This document shows positions 10,135-19,391 of a DNA stretch of 64,000 nt, piece after piece. Numbering within the stretch: position 1 is the stretch's first letter; each line of letters starts with the position of its first letter. The DNA comes from Candidatus Pantoea haifensis (GTDB lineage: Bacteria; Pseudomonadota; Gammaproteobacteria; Enterobacterales; Enterobacteriaceae): assembly GCA_018842655.1 (NCBI GenBank), contig JAGTWN010000004.1, positions 1,178,001 to 1,242,000 of the forward strand, read 5' to 3'. The notes below the pieces were generated by a model. That model did no database searches. It saw only the letters and a program-made list of their open reading frames with translations, and was not told where the DNA came from. A program made the position numbers and the translations under genes.

Positions 10135-10433
10135 ATCCCTTTCCCTTTGGATAAAAAACAGTGCACAGAATTTACCGCAGACAAAAACAGCCGGGATTTG
10201 ATTTAAATCAGCTATTTTTTGTTTATTTTTATCTGGCATCACTTTCCAGAAAAATGTGTGTAAAACCTCCTATTCAGCGTCTCTTCATGAAGTTACCGTG
10301 AATTGTATAAAAATTTTCTGGTAGCACTCTTCCCGCATCCCCCTGCCAGACCGGTTATTCTGCCGTTGCTAAACGGTTGCAGCGGGGCGAAGTTTTTGTC
10401 ATATTAAGTATGTTGTAACTACGGGGAGGTTTT
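10135..10433. other. Intergenic region between effector and tus
   Basis: Divergent promoter region of about 300 bases for the effector (minus) and tus (plus). The only specific element I can support is the Ter site at 10407-10422. The part before 10320 is AT-rich, as expected for promoters. Confidence 0.5.
10407..10422 (+). promoter_or_regulatory. Replication terminator site (Ter, TerB-like)
   Basis: AGTATGTTGTAACTAC matches the E. coli Ter consensus AGNATGTTGTAACTAA at all but the last base, with the invariant GTTGTAAC core. It lies 11 bases before the tus start, as TerB does in E. coli, so Tus bound here would both arrest forks and repress its own gene. By analogy with TerB the site should stop forks travelling left to right in this window. 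Confidence 0.93.
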
Positions 10434-11363
10434 ATGGCTCGTTACGATTTAGTAGCAGATTTACACCAGTGCGTGAATGAGTTAGAACGCGAACTCACTA
10501 CGTTAAGAGAGATGATTGAGGCGCAGCCGCTGCTCATCGCCCGCGTTTTCAGCTTGCCGCCCATTGAAAAAGGCCGCGAGCATGAAGCCATCACAGAAAT
10601 TGCCGTTGAGCAGCACCTTGGCGAGTCCGCGCTTAACATGGCACTTAATCATTACTGCCGACTGTTTATGCAGCATCAGTCAGAAAAACTCAGCACTAAA
10701 GCCGCGGTACGCCTGCCCGGTGCTATCTGTATTGAGTGCGATGAAGCAAGCGAAAACAATTTGATTGCACAAGTTGATCAGGTTAATCAGCTGAAAGCAC
10801 GGCTGGAGCAACTGATTACGGTTGATTCTGGTTTACCCAGTGAAGCGCGTTTCGAATTTGTGCATCAGCATTTGCGCGGCCTTATCACCCTGAATGCTTA
10901 TCGCTCTATCACGTTGTTACGCGCGCCGGACAGTCTGCGTTTCGGCTGGGCCAATAAGCACATCATTAAAAACGTTAAGCGCGAAGAGATTATTGAAAAG
11001 CTCGATAAAAGCCTGAAAGCGGGACGTTCGCAGGCGCCCTGGTCACGAGAACAGTGGGCGCAGAAAGTGCAGGAAGAGATGGAAAGCGTGCGCGCCCTGC
11101 CCGCCTCTGTACGCCTGAAAATTAAACGCCCGGTTAAAGTCCAGCCGATTGCCCGCGTCTGGCGTGCCGACGAGAAAAAACAAACTCAGCTTGCCTGCCC
11201 TTCCCCTGTTCTGGTGTTGTGCCGCGATCGCAGCCAGGTGCCGGTGTTAGGCGAACTGCTTAACTACGACGCGAATAATATTACCCATCGCCACAAACCC
11301 GCCGCTGAACAGCTCTATTTGCTGATCCCGCGTCTGCATCTTTGGGCCGATACACCGGTATAA
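10434..11363 (+). CDS. tus: Tus, replication terminus site-binding protein
   Basis: A 309-residue protein, the length of E. coli Tus, reading MARYDLVADLHQCVNELE at the start. Conserved interdomain DNA-contact region: ANKHIIKNVKREEIIEKL and SVRLKIKRPVKVQPIARVWR, followed by the closing LLNYDANNITHRHKPAAEQL. It binds Ter as a monomer and blocks the replicative helicase from one side. The start is preceded by GGGGAGG, close to the Ter site. Gene order tus-fumC-manA-ydgA is the E. coli order except that fumA is missing. The rstAB genes that precede tus in E. coli are replaced here by the effector module. Confidence 0.96.
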   Translation: MARYDLVADLHQCVNELERELTTLREMIEAQPLLIARVFSLPPIEKGREHEAITEIAVEQHLGESALNMALNHYCRLFMQHQSEKLSTKAAVRLPGAICIECDEASENNLIAQVDQVNQLKARLEQLITVDSGLPSEARFEFVHQHLRGLITLNAYRSITLLRAPDSLRFGWANKHIIKNVKREEIIEKLDKSLKAGRSQAPWSREQWAQKVQEEMESVRALPASVRLKIKRPVKVQPIARVWRADEKKQTQLACPSPVLVLCRDRSQVPVLGELLNYDANNITHRHKPAAEQLYLLIPRLHLWADTPV

Positions 11364-11368
11364 GCGAT

Positions 11369-11391
11369 AAAAAGGCCAGCGCAGGCTGGCC
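11369..11391 (-). terminator. fumC terminator
   Basis: On the minus strand a 7-bp perfect stem GGCCAGC/GCTGGCC with a CTGC loop is followed by five Ts, 16 bases past the fumC stop. It also follows the tus stop on the plus strand. Confidence 0.75.
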
Positions 11392-11406
11392 CTGTTAAAG
11401 CTTAAC

Positions 11407-12804
11407 TTACTGCTTCATGCTGCCGACCATCTCTTCGGGACGAACCCATTCATCAAACTGCTCTTCGGTAAGATATCCCAGCTTGAGGGCCGAACCTTTC
11501 AGCGTTAGCCCTTCTTTATGCGCTTTCTTGGCAATTTCTGCCGCTTTGTCGTAGCCGATGTGAGTATTCAGAGCAGTCACTAACATCAGCGACTCGTTGA
11601 GCAGTTGCTCAATACGCTCACGTACTGGCTCAATTCCAATCGCACAATGATGATTGAAGCTGTCCATACCGTCCGCCAGTAAGCGAATAGATTGCAGGAA
11701 GTTATGGATCACCATTGGACGGAATACGTTCAGTTCAAAGTTACCTGATGCACCGCCCATGTTAATCGCCACATCGTTACCCATGACCTGGCAGCACAGC
11801 ATGGTCATGGCTTCACATTGCGTCGGGTTCACTTTGCCCGGCATGATCGAGCTGCCTGGCTCGTTTTCCGGAATGGAAATTTCACCAATGCCACAGCGTG
11901 GACCTGAAGATAACCAGCGCACGTCGTTAGCGATTTTCATCAGCGATGCTGCTAATCCTTTCAACGCGCCGTGGGCGTGAACCAGGGCATCGCAGGTTGC
12001 CAGAGCTTCAAACTTATTCGGCGCAGTGACAAAGGGTTGTCTGGTTAATTCAGCCAGGGCTTTCGCCACGCGAACGGCATATTCAGGATGGGTATTCAGG
12101 CCGGTGCCTACCGCCGTGCCGCCCAGCGCCAGTTCAGCAACGTGCGGGATGCTCTGCTCGATGTGTTTAAGATTGTGCTCCAGCATCGCTACCCAGCCAG
12201 AGATCTCCTGGCCCAGCGTCAGTGGCGTTGCGTCTTGCAGGTGGGTACGGCCAATTTTCACGATATCTTTGAACGCCTCAGATTTCTCACTGAGGGTCTT
12301 CTTCAGAACGTGAATTTGCGGAATTAACTGCTCGCGGATCGCGATCACTGCCGCAACGTGCATCGCTGTTGGGAAGACATCATTTGAACTTTGGCTTTTG
12401 TTGACGTCATCGTTCGGATGCACCAAACGCGACATGCCACGTTCCCCTCCCAGAAGCTCACTGGCCCGGTTTGCCAGTACTTCATTCATATTCATATTGG
12501 TCTGGGTGCCGGAACCGGTTTGCCAGATCGCTAACGGAAATTCATCGCTGTGTTTATCTGCCAATACTTCATCTGCTGCTTTAACAATCGCGTCAGCCCG
12601 TTCAGCCGGCAGCAGGCCGAGATCGCGGTTAACGGTTGCGGCGGCGCGTTTGGTCAGTGCCAGCGCATGCACCAGCGCGGTCGGCATTTTTTCTGTAGAG
12701 ATGCGAAAGTGTTCCAGCGAACGCTGCGTCTGCGCGCCCCATAACTTATCTGCCGGTACATCGATGGGCCCCATTGAATCTTTTTCAATGCGATTGGCTG
12801 CCAT
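11407..12804 (-). CDS. fumC: Fumarate hydratase class II
   Basis: Converts fumarate and malate in the TCA cycle without an iron-sulfur cluster, so it resists oxidative damage. The 465-residue reading has all class II signatures: [44 protein letters not shown] and the catalytic-serine loop [13 protein letters not shown]. The start at 12804 has GGAG eight bases ahead. It is convergent with tus and divergent from manA, as in E. coli, but no class I fumA lies between fumC and manA. In E. coli fumC is controlled by SoxRS; I did not find a convincing soxbox by eye. Confidence 0.97.
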   Translation of the reverse strand: MAANRIEKDSMGPIDVPADKLWGAQTQRSLEHFRISTEKMPTALVHALALTKRAAATVNRDLGLLPAERADAIVKAADEVLADKHSDEFPLAIWQTGSGTQTNMNMNEVLANRASELLGGERGMSRLVHPNDDVNKSQSSNDVFPTAMHVAAVIAIREQLIPQIHVLKKTLSEKSEAFKDIVKIGRTHLQDATPLTLGQEISGWVAMLEHNLKHIEQSIPHVAELALGGTAVGTGLNTHPEYAVRVAKALAELTRQPFVTAPNKFEALATCDALVHAHGALKGLAASLMKIANDVRWLSSGPRCGIGEISIPENEPGSSIMPGKVNPTQCEAMTMLCCQVMGNDVAINMGGASGNFELNVFRPMVIHNFLQSIRLLADGMDSFNHHCAIGIEPVRERIEQLLNESLMLVTALNTHIGYDKAAEIAKKAHKEGLTLKGSALKLGYLTEEQFDEWVRPEEMVGSMKQ

Positions 12805-12991
12805 GACTACGTCTCCTTTAGCACAGTTTTTGGATTTAAATGCTCAGGAGAATCCCCTGAGCGGGCAAGATTCTTACATACAATAATTTAACATTATGCG
12901 AGTCTGCCATCCTTATTGCACTTGATATGTATTTTCATCCACGCTTTCTGCTTTAATAAGCACAATAACTTCCCGTCATTAAGGGTGAATG

Positions 12992-14167
12992 ATGCAAAAA
13001 TTGACCAACTCGCTGCAAAATTATGCGTGGGGCAGCAAAACTGCGTTAACGGAGATGTACGGTATCGCAAACCCGAAAGGCCTGCCGATGGCTGAGATGT
13101 GGATGGGTGCCCACCCTAAAAGCCCTTCAATGGTTAACGTTCAGGGCAAACCACGATCGCTGCGCGATGTTATTGACGCAAATCCTGAGGAGATTTTAGG
13201 GGTTGCCGTTGCCCGACGGTTTGGCGAGCTGCCTTTTTTGTTTAAAGTTTTATGTGCCGATCATCCGTTATCGATTCAGGTTCACCCCAGCAAAAGCGCG
13301 GCTGAAGAGGGTTTTGCCCGTGAAAATGCCGCATCAATCCCCTTGAATGCCGCCGAACGCAACTATAAAGATGCCAATCACAAACCCGAACTGGTCTATG
13401 CGTTAACGCCTTTTCAGGCAATGAACGGGTTTCGTTCATTCTCAGAAATAGTGTCGCTGCTGGAGCCTGTCGCAGGGGCACATCCGCACATCGCCCATTT
13501 TTTACAACATCCCGATCAGGCCAGCCTGGCGGAGCTTTTTACTGCCCTTCTGTCGCTAACCGGTGAGGCTAAATCGCTGGCGCTTGGCATACTGAAGGCG
13601 GCATTACATTCTCGAGAAGGCGAACCCTGGCAGACAATCAAGACCCTGGCAGCAGACTATCCCGATGACAGCGGCCTGTTTTCTCCGCTGTTGCTCAATG
13701 TGATCACCCTGCAGCCTGGTGAAGCGATGTTTCTGTTTGCTGAAACACCCCATGCGTACCTGAAAGGCGTGGCGCTTGAAGTAATGGCGAACTCTGATAA
13801 CGTGCTGCGCGCCGGGTTGACGCCAAAATATATTGATATCCCTGAATTGATGGCAAACGTGCAGTTCAGGGAAAAGCCAGCAGATACGCTGCTTGCAGAG
13901 CCTGAGCGACTGGAACATGAACAACGTTTTCCGATCCCGGTCGACGATTTTGCCTTCGCCATCCATACCCTGAATGCCGAACCGCAATCTGTTACTCAGG
14001 AGAGCGCGGCCCTGCTGTTTTGCATTGAAGGCCAGGCGATCGTCACTAAAGGCGACCAGCAGCTGGTTTTACAGCCGGGCGAATCCTGTTTCGTTGCCGC
14101 CAGCGAAGCCCCCGTCAACGTTGCCGGAACCGGACGACTGGCCCGCGTTTTTAATGACTTACCGTGA
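12992..14167 (+). CDS. manA: Mannose-6-phosphate isomerase
   Basis: Zinc enzyme that interconverts mannose-6-phosphate and fructose-6-phosphate, feeding mannose into glycolysis and GDP-mannose synthesis. Two ATGs overlap at 12989 and 12992. I chose 12992 because it yields MQKLTNSLQNYAWGSK, exactly 391 residues as in E. coli, with AAGGG at a better distance. Family motifs: HPKSPS, the zinc site region VLCADHPLSIQVHPSK, the motif NHKPELVYAL, and FLFAETPHAYLKG. Downstream is ydgA after a terminator. Confidence 0.95.
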   Translation: MQKLTNSLQNYAWGSKTALTEMYGIANPKGLPMAEMWMGAHPKSPSMVNVQGKPRSLRDVIDANPEEILGVAVARRFGELPFLFKVLCADHPLSIQVHPSKSAAEEGFARENAASIPLNAAERNYKDANHKPELVYALTPFQAMNGFRSFSEIVSLLEPVAGAHPHIAHFLQHPDQASLAELFTALLSLTGEAKSLALGILKAALHSREGEPWQTIKTLAADYPDDSGLFSPLLLNVITLQPGEAMFLFAETPHAYLKGVALEVMANSDNVLRAGLTPKYIDIPELMANVQFREKPADTLLAEPERLEHEQRFPIPVDDFAFAIHTLNAEPQSVTQESAALLFCIEGQAIVTKGDQQLVLQPGESCFVAASEAPVNVAGTGRLARVFNDLP

Positions 14168-14220
14168 AGCGGCTGACGTTTTGGCGCTGAACTGCTATTA
14201 TTTCAACCTATTAGCTAAAG

Positions 14221-14239
14221 ACGCCTGCGGGCGTTTTTT
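14221..14239 (+). terminator. manA terminator
   Basis: ACGCC-TGCG-GGCGT followed by six Ts, about 55 bases past the manA stop. Confidence 0.8.
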
Positions 14240-14299
14240 CTTCACTCGCCGGACATGGCTCGCGGCGTAAGCGGATTCAAGAATAAGGACAATTCAGCA

Positions 14300-15799
14300 A
14301 TGAAAAAGACCAACGTTGCCGTGGGTGTGATTGTAGCCCTGGGTGTAATCTGGACCGGCGCAGCATGGTTCACCGGTAAACAACTGGAAAGCCATATGGA
14401 TCAGCTGGTGCAAAACGCCAATACCCAGTTGAATGCTTACGCGCCTGACAGCCGCCTGAAAATCAGCTATCAGGATTACCAGCGCGGTGTGTTCAGCAGC
14501 AAAACAAATCTGGTAATTCAGGCGACTTCACAAACTGAAGACAATTCGCTGCTTAAACCTGGTCAGAGCATCGTGCTTAACGAAACCATTGACCACGGCC
14601 CTTTCCCGTTTGCTCAGTTAAAGCATGTCAATCTTATTCCCAGCATGGCATCGGTTCATACCGAGCTCGCTAACACCGATGCGGTTAAGAAGCTGTTTCA
14701 ACTCACCAATAATCAATCGCTGATCCAGGCGGACACGCGCATTGGTTACAGCGGTGCCACGGATACCGCGCTGAAAATTTTGCCGATCGATTATCAAAAT
14801 GTCCAAACCGGTGAGCGAGTGGCAACCAATGGCGGCACGCTGAATGTGAGTGCCGACAACAAAGGCGACAAAGTTTCACTGGATAGCGATATTGGCAGCA
14901 TTGCCCTGACCAGCAAAAATGAGATGGGTCAACCGGTGCTGTTTACGCTAAATGGCCTGAAGCTGAGCGGCAATACGCATCTTAGCCCGGAAGGGGTGCG
15001 CATTGGCGATCAGTCGATCGACGTTGAAAAGGTTAATGCCAGCATTAATGGCGCGGATGCGTTGACGCTGCTGAAAATGAAAGGCACCTCTTCGTTTGAT
15101 AATCAGGCCGGAAAAATTGCTGGCAACATCGATTATCACGTCGACGGGATTCAATTGCAGAAGCAAAATTTTGGTGAAGCAACGCTGAAGATGAAGCTGT
15201 CTCAGTTTGATGCGCAGGCGGTCAAAACGTTCTCAGATAACTACAATGCACAAATGCAGGATCTGCTTAATCAGCAAGGCATGGCTGACGATCCGATTCG
15301 CTATCAGGCGGGTGTGCACACCATTTTGATGAATAATCTGCCTACGCTGCTGAAAGGCGCGCCGTCACTCAGCATTGCACCGTTAAGCTGGAAAAATGAC
15401 AAAGGCGAAAGCACCTTTAATCTGACTGCTAACTTCAACGATCCGGCGACCGTCACCGGTGAACCGCAAAGCCTGAGCGCCATGGTTGATCGCGTATTGA
15501 AATCGCTTGATGGAAAACTCACAGTCAACATGCCAATGGCTACTGAAACTATGCGTCTTGTGGGTCTGACTGAGGGTTATCAGGCTGATGATGCTCAGAA
15601 ACTGGCCGATCAGCAGGTGAAGGGGCTGGCGGCGATGGGCCAGATGTTCCGTCTGACGCAGCAGCAAGATGACAACATTGTCACCAGCCTGCAATACGCA
15701 AATGGTCAGGTTGGGATGAATGGCGACAAAATGACGCTGGAACAGTTTATGTCGCGTTACATGCTGGGCATGCCAACCAGTGAAGGTATGCCGCAATAA
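14300..15799 (+). CDS. ydgA: DUF945 family protein YdgA
   Basis: Function unknown; the family is also called YdgA. The start at 14300 gives MKKTNVAVGVIVALGVIWTG, an N-terminal membrane anchor or signal, with AAGGA upstream; 499 residues against about 502 in E. coli. After the anchor come a soluble beta-rich periplasmic body with an early YQRGVFSSKTNLVI segment and a C-terminal SLQYANGQVGMNGDKM region. It follows manA as in E. coli. Periplasmic location is predicted from the anchor. Related AsmA/YdgA-like proteins are thought to act in envelope maintenance, but no activity can be assigned from the sequence. Confidence 0.9.
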   Translation: MKKTNVAVGVIVALGVIWTGAAWFTGKQLESHMDQLVQNANTQLNAYAPDSRLKISYQDYQRGVFSSKTNLVIQATSQTEDNSLLKPGQSIVLNETIDHGPFPFAQLKHVNLIPSMASVHTELANTDAVKKLFQLTNNQSLIQADTRIGYSGATDTALKILPIDYQNVQTGERVATNGGTLNVSADNKGDKVSLDSDIGSIALTSKNEMGQPVLFTLNGLKLSGNTHLSPEGVRIGDQSIDVEKVNASINGADALTLLKMKGTSSFDNQAGKIAGNIDYHVDGIQLQKQNFGEATLKMKLSQFDAQAVKTFSDNYNAQMQDLLNQQGMADDPIRYQAGVHTILMNNLPTLLKGAPSLSIAPLSWKNDKGESTFNLTANFNDPATVTGEPQSLSAMVDRVLKSLDGKLTVNMPMATETMRLVGLTEGYQADDAQKLADQQVKGLAAMGQMFRLTQQQDDNIVTSLQYANGQVGMNGDKMTLEQFMSRYMLGMPTSEGMPQ

Positions 15800-15817
15800 C
15801 AGCTGATTAAAAATTAC

Positions 15818-15840
15818 GCCGACTACACAACGTAGTCGGC
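15818..15840. terminator. Hairpin after ydgA
   Basis: Perfect 8-bp stem GCCGACTA/TAGTCGGC with a 7-base loop, 18 bases after the ydgA stop. No strong T-run on the plus strand, so termination is likely but not certain. Confidence 0.55.
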
Positions 15841-15869
15841 CTTAACCCCGCGCGACAAAAAACCGCCCT

Positions 15870-16106
15870 TCACTCTCCTGAGTAATTAACGTCTTCTGTT
15901 TCAAGCGCATCCTGAATCGCATCGGCAAGATTGGCGATCTCATTGGCAACAGCTTGTAAATCCCAGGCCGCTTTAGAACCATTCGCAGACGTTGATGCAC
16001 TGACAGACTCTTTTGCTACTGCTAAGGCAGCGGCAACCGCCACGGTACGTTTATGTTGCTCCCTGGTCACACCAACAGGCGGTATGCCGAAGTAGTCGTT
16101 AACCAT
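15870..16106 (-). CDS. Small Ala-rich hypothetical protein
   Basis: A 78-residue protein I do not recognise, starting MVNDYFGIPPVGVTREQHKR with AAAGGG ahead. The middle is rich in Ala, Val and Ser (AVAAALAVAKESVSAS), the rest is probably helical (LQAVANEIANLADAIQDAL) and the end is acidic. No signal peptide, cysteines or known motif. It is convergent with ydgA and divergent from ydeP. Composition and a clean ribosome site support a real gene. Confidence 0.6.
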   Translation of the reverse strand: MVNDYFGIPPVGVTREQHKRTVAVAAALAVAKESVSASTSANGSKAAWDLQAVANEIANLADAIQDALETEDVNYSGE

Positions 16107-16363
16107 GATCTTTTCCCTTTAATCGATTGGAATCGACACCTTAACGTTTTCGTGACCAGGCGTGAAGCTAAATATCGTGCACTTTATTGCGCCAGTCGAG
16201 CGTATTTATTTCCCTGTATATCCTGCAAAAACAAACGCCAGCCAGGGTGATTGAGACGCTACAGCCATAACGCGTTTTCTCTTTCAGATTACCGCTACGC
16301 TTCACGTTTACACATTTTCTGTACCAGGCTTTAGAAAACAACTAAACAGAGAAGTGGAGCATT

Positions 16364-18686
16364 ATGAAAGAGCAAAATCGTACTATTGGCATCGCACCCT
16401 ATGGCGGCTCTGCCGGAGGATGGGGAGCGTTGAAAGCGGTGGCTGACGCCATTCGGGGTCAAATGTCAGTGAAGCAGGACGTTATCGCTCTGTTCAAAGT
16501 CAATCAGCCGCAGGGTTTTGACTGTCCGGGCTGCGCCTGGCCCGATCCACAACACGCCTCCTCCTTTGAGTTTTGTGAAAATGGTGCGAAAGCAGTTTCA
16601 TGGGAAGCCACCGGCAAACGCACCACGCCAGAATTTTTTGCGGCGCATACCGTAAGCGAACTGTGGCAGCGAAACGCATTTGAACTGGAGGGCGAAGGCC
16701 GGCTGACCCACCCATTGAAATACGATGCCGCAACTGACACCTATCAGCCCATTGAATGGGACACGGCACTGAATGAAATTGGCGCGCTGCTGCGCAGCTA
16801 TGACGATCCCGACAGCGTGGAGTTTTACACTTCAGGCCGTGCCTCTAACGAGGCTGCCTTTTTATGGCAGTTGTTTGCCCGCGAGTATGGCACTAACAAT
16901 TTTCCTGACTGCTCCAACATGTGCCACGAGCCCACCAGCGTTGGCTTACCGGAATCCATTGGCGTGGGGAAAGGAACGGTTGAGCTGGAAGATTTTGATC
17001 ATTGCGATTTAGTGCTTTGCATCGGCCATAACCCCGGCACTAATCATCCCCGCATGCTGGGAACGCTGCGTGAAGTGTCAAAACGCGGTGCCACCATTGT
17101 AGCGATCAATCCGTTACGCGAGCGCGGACTGGAACGCTTTACCTCGCCGCAAAGTCCCATCGAAATGCTGTCGCTCAGCTCAACGGAGCTGGCGTCAACC
17201 TACTACAAAGTGCGGGTCGGCGGCGATGCAGCAATGCTAAAAGGCGTCATGAAAATTCTCCTGGCGATGCATGAAGAAGCGATCGCAAAAGGCGACGCCG
17301 GGGTGCTTGACGACGCTTTTATCCGCGAGCATACCGAGGGATTTGCCGGGCTAAAAGCCGATCTCGATGCCACAGAATGGGATCACATCCTGAAAGTGTC
17401 CGGCATGGATCGTAAAGAGATTCAGCATATTGCCCGCCTCTATGCCGGGGCGGAGCGCACGATAATTTGCTACGGCATGGGCATCACCCAGCACCAGTAC
17501 GGTACTCAAAATGTGCAGCAAATCGCTAACCTGCTGCTGCTGCGTGGCAATATCGGTAAAAAAGGCGCAGGCATCTGCCCGTTGCGCGGCCACTCCAACG
17601 TGCAGGGTGACCGTACCGTAGGGATCACGGAAATCCCTCGCAAACGCTGCTCGACAGCATTGAAAAGGTTTTTGGCTTTACCCCTCCTCAGAAGCATGGA
17701 CATGGTGCCGTGGCCGCCATTCAGGCAATGCGCGACGATCACACCAAAGCATTACTCTGTCTTGGCGGCAATCTGGCTGAAGCGATTTCCGATCCACAGG
17801 TGACCTTCCCGGCCATGCGCAAGCTGGATTTAGTGGTGCATATGGCGACCAAACTCAACCGTTCACATCTGCTGTTGGGTAAACATAACTATCTGCTGCC
17901 GGTGCTGGGCCGTACAGAAACTGATATTCAGGCCTCAGGCGCGCAAAGCGTAACGGTGGAAGATTCGATGTCGATGGTGCACGCTTCGCGTGGCTCGCTC
18001 ACCCCGCCTCGCCGCACTTAAAATCGGAACCGGCACTCGTCGCCGGGCTGGCAAAGGCAACGCTGCCTGACAGTGTCGTCGACTGGGATAAAATGATCGG
18101 TGATTACAGTTTTATTCGTGACGCCATCGAAGCGGTTTTCCCCGCTTTCGAAAATTATAATCAGCGAGTGAAAAAACCGGGCGGATTTCGCCTGCGTAAC
18201 GCCGCGTCAGAACGTATCTGGGATACACCTTCAGGCCGTGCGCAATTCAAAGTGATGCAGGGCATCAATGAAGATCCGCGCTCGCTGAAGTGCCACGATT
18301 TGGTGTTAACAACGCTGCGCAGTCACGATCAGTACAACACGACGCTGTATGGACTAAACGATCGCTATCGTGGCGTAACCGGCAGACGCGACGTGCTGTT
18401 CATCAGTGCCGATGAGGCTGAAAAACGCCAGCTGCGCGTCGGCGATCAGGTTAATCTTGTTGCCCTCGATCCTGAAGGTAAGCCCACGTCGAGGCGCATG
18501 AAAAATCTGACCATTGTGGTAATTGACATGGCGCCAGGATCGGTGGGGGCTTACTACCCGGAAGCCAATGTTATGGTGCCACTCGACAGCCATGATACAA
18601 AAAGCGGTATTCCGGCCTATAAAAGCATTCCGATCGTGCTGGAGCGTGTCGCGGTTCCGGTTGAAACCGCCGGCGCCCGACGCTGA
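16364..18686 (+). CDS. ydeP: FdhF/YdeP-type molybdopterin oxidoreductase (two one-base breaks)
   Basis: Homologue of E. coli YdeP, a cytoplasmic molybdopterin-guanine-dinucleotide protein linked to acid resistance. Three frame segments join when one base is restored at about 17631 (GAAAT to GAAAAT) and at about 18006 (CCCCGCC to CCCCGGCC), giving 774 residues (E. coli 759). N-terminal [19 protein letters not shown] and a CPGCAWPD motif, then [30 protein letters not shown], the central GRASNEA, and a C-terminal MGD-binding barrel ([17 protein letters not shown]). The usual N-terminal Fe4S4 cysteine pattern of formate dehydrogenases is incomplete, as in YdeP. GGAG precedes the start. An unknown membrane protein follows after a terminator. 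Confidence 0.88.
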
Positions 18687-18690
18687 CAAC

Positions 18691-18714
18691 AAAGGCTCCG
18701 GTGGGGGCCTTTTA
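18691..18714 (+). terminator. ydeP terminator
   Basis: AAGGCTCC/GGGGCCTT stem with one G-U pair, followed by a short T-run (CCTTTTATT), beginning 5 bases after the ydeP stop. Confidence 0.65.
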
Positions 18715-18743
18715 TTCCCTTATGCTGATACTGGGCTTCTTTT

Positions 18744-19391
18744 ATGCAAAACCCTGACCCGCAAATGCTGCTGTTACTCTATTTTGTCTTACCGGTCTGG
18801 CTGATTGCCGGTTTCGCTGACTATCTTTGTCACCGGGCAACCGACATTGAAACCACCACCGGCCTGAAAGAGACTTACATTCATATTCTGATGTTTCTGC
18901 AAATGGGGCTGCCTTTGCTGTCGGCACTTTTTCTGGAGGTCAATGCACTGGTGATCGGCTTTATGATTGTGCTTTTCTTCTGCCATGAAGCCACAGCGTT
19001 GTGGGACGTCAGCTACGCCGTTACTGCCAGGGAAGTCAGGCCGGTGGAGCAACATATTCACAGCTTTCTTGAAATGGTGCCGCTGATGGCGCTTTTGCTG
19101 GTGATTTCTCGTCACTGGCCTCAGTTTCTGGCGCTGTTTGGACTGGGTGATGAGCCGCCTCGGTTCGATTTACACCCGCGCGCCGATCCCTTACCCACCA
19201 GCTATATCGTCGCGGTGCTGCTGGGCATTTTTCTTTTAGAAATGATGCCCTATTTTGAGGAGTATCTGCGCGCTAAAAGGGCCCGAAAAAGCCTGGGCGA
19301 AGCGGCTAATAAATATTCGCCTTTTTTCAGGCTCGCCAGAAAACGCGAGAAAAGAGGATCAGGATCGGATAGATTTCCAAACGTCCCATAA
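18744..19391 (+). CDS. Polytopic membrane protein with conserved-looking His/Glu residues
   Basis: Unrecognised inner-membrane protein of 215 residues with about five hydrophobic helices. His and acidic residues sit at the ends of these helices: CHRATDIE near residue 29, CHEATALWD near 80, VEQHIHSFLE near 100, and MMPYFEEYLR near 170. Such spacing recalls membrane metalloproteins but no exact family signature is met. It lies 57 bases after ydeP. The last 22 codons overlap the 3' end of trkG on the other strand by 65 bases, and the tail (RKREKRGSGSDRFPNVP) may be an artefact of another one-base error. Function not assigned. Confidence 0.65.
   Translation: MQNPDPQMLLLLYFVLPVWLIAGFADYLCHRATDIETTTGLKETYIHILMFLQMGLPLLSALFLEVNALVIGFMIVLFFCHEATALWDVSYAVTAREVRPVEQHIHSFLEMVPLMALLLVISRHWPQFLALFGLGDEPPRFDLHPRADPLPTSYIVAVLLGIFLLEMMPYFEEYLRAKRARKSLGEAANKYSPFFRLARKREKRGSGSDRFPNVP

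Noticed and set aside
14255-14300. Earlier start for ydgA at 14255
   Set aside because: Would add 15 residues before the membrane anchor and lie on the manA terminator tail.
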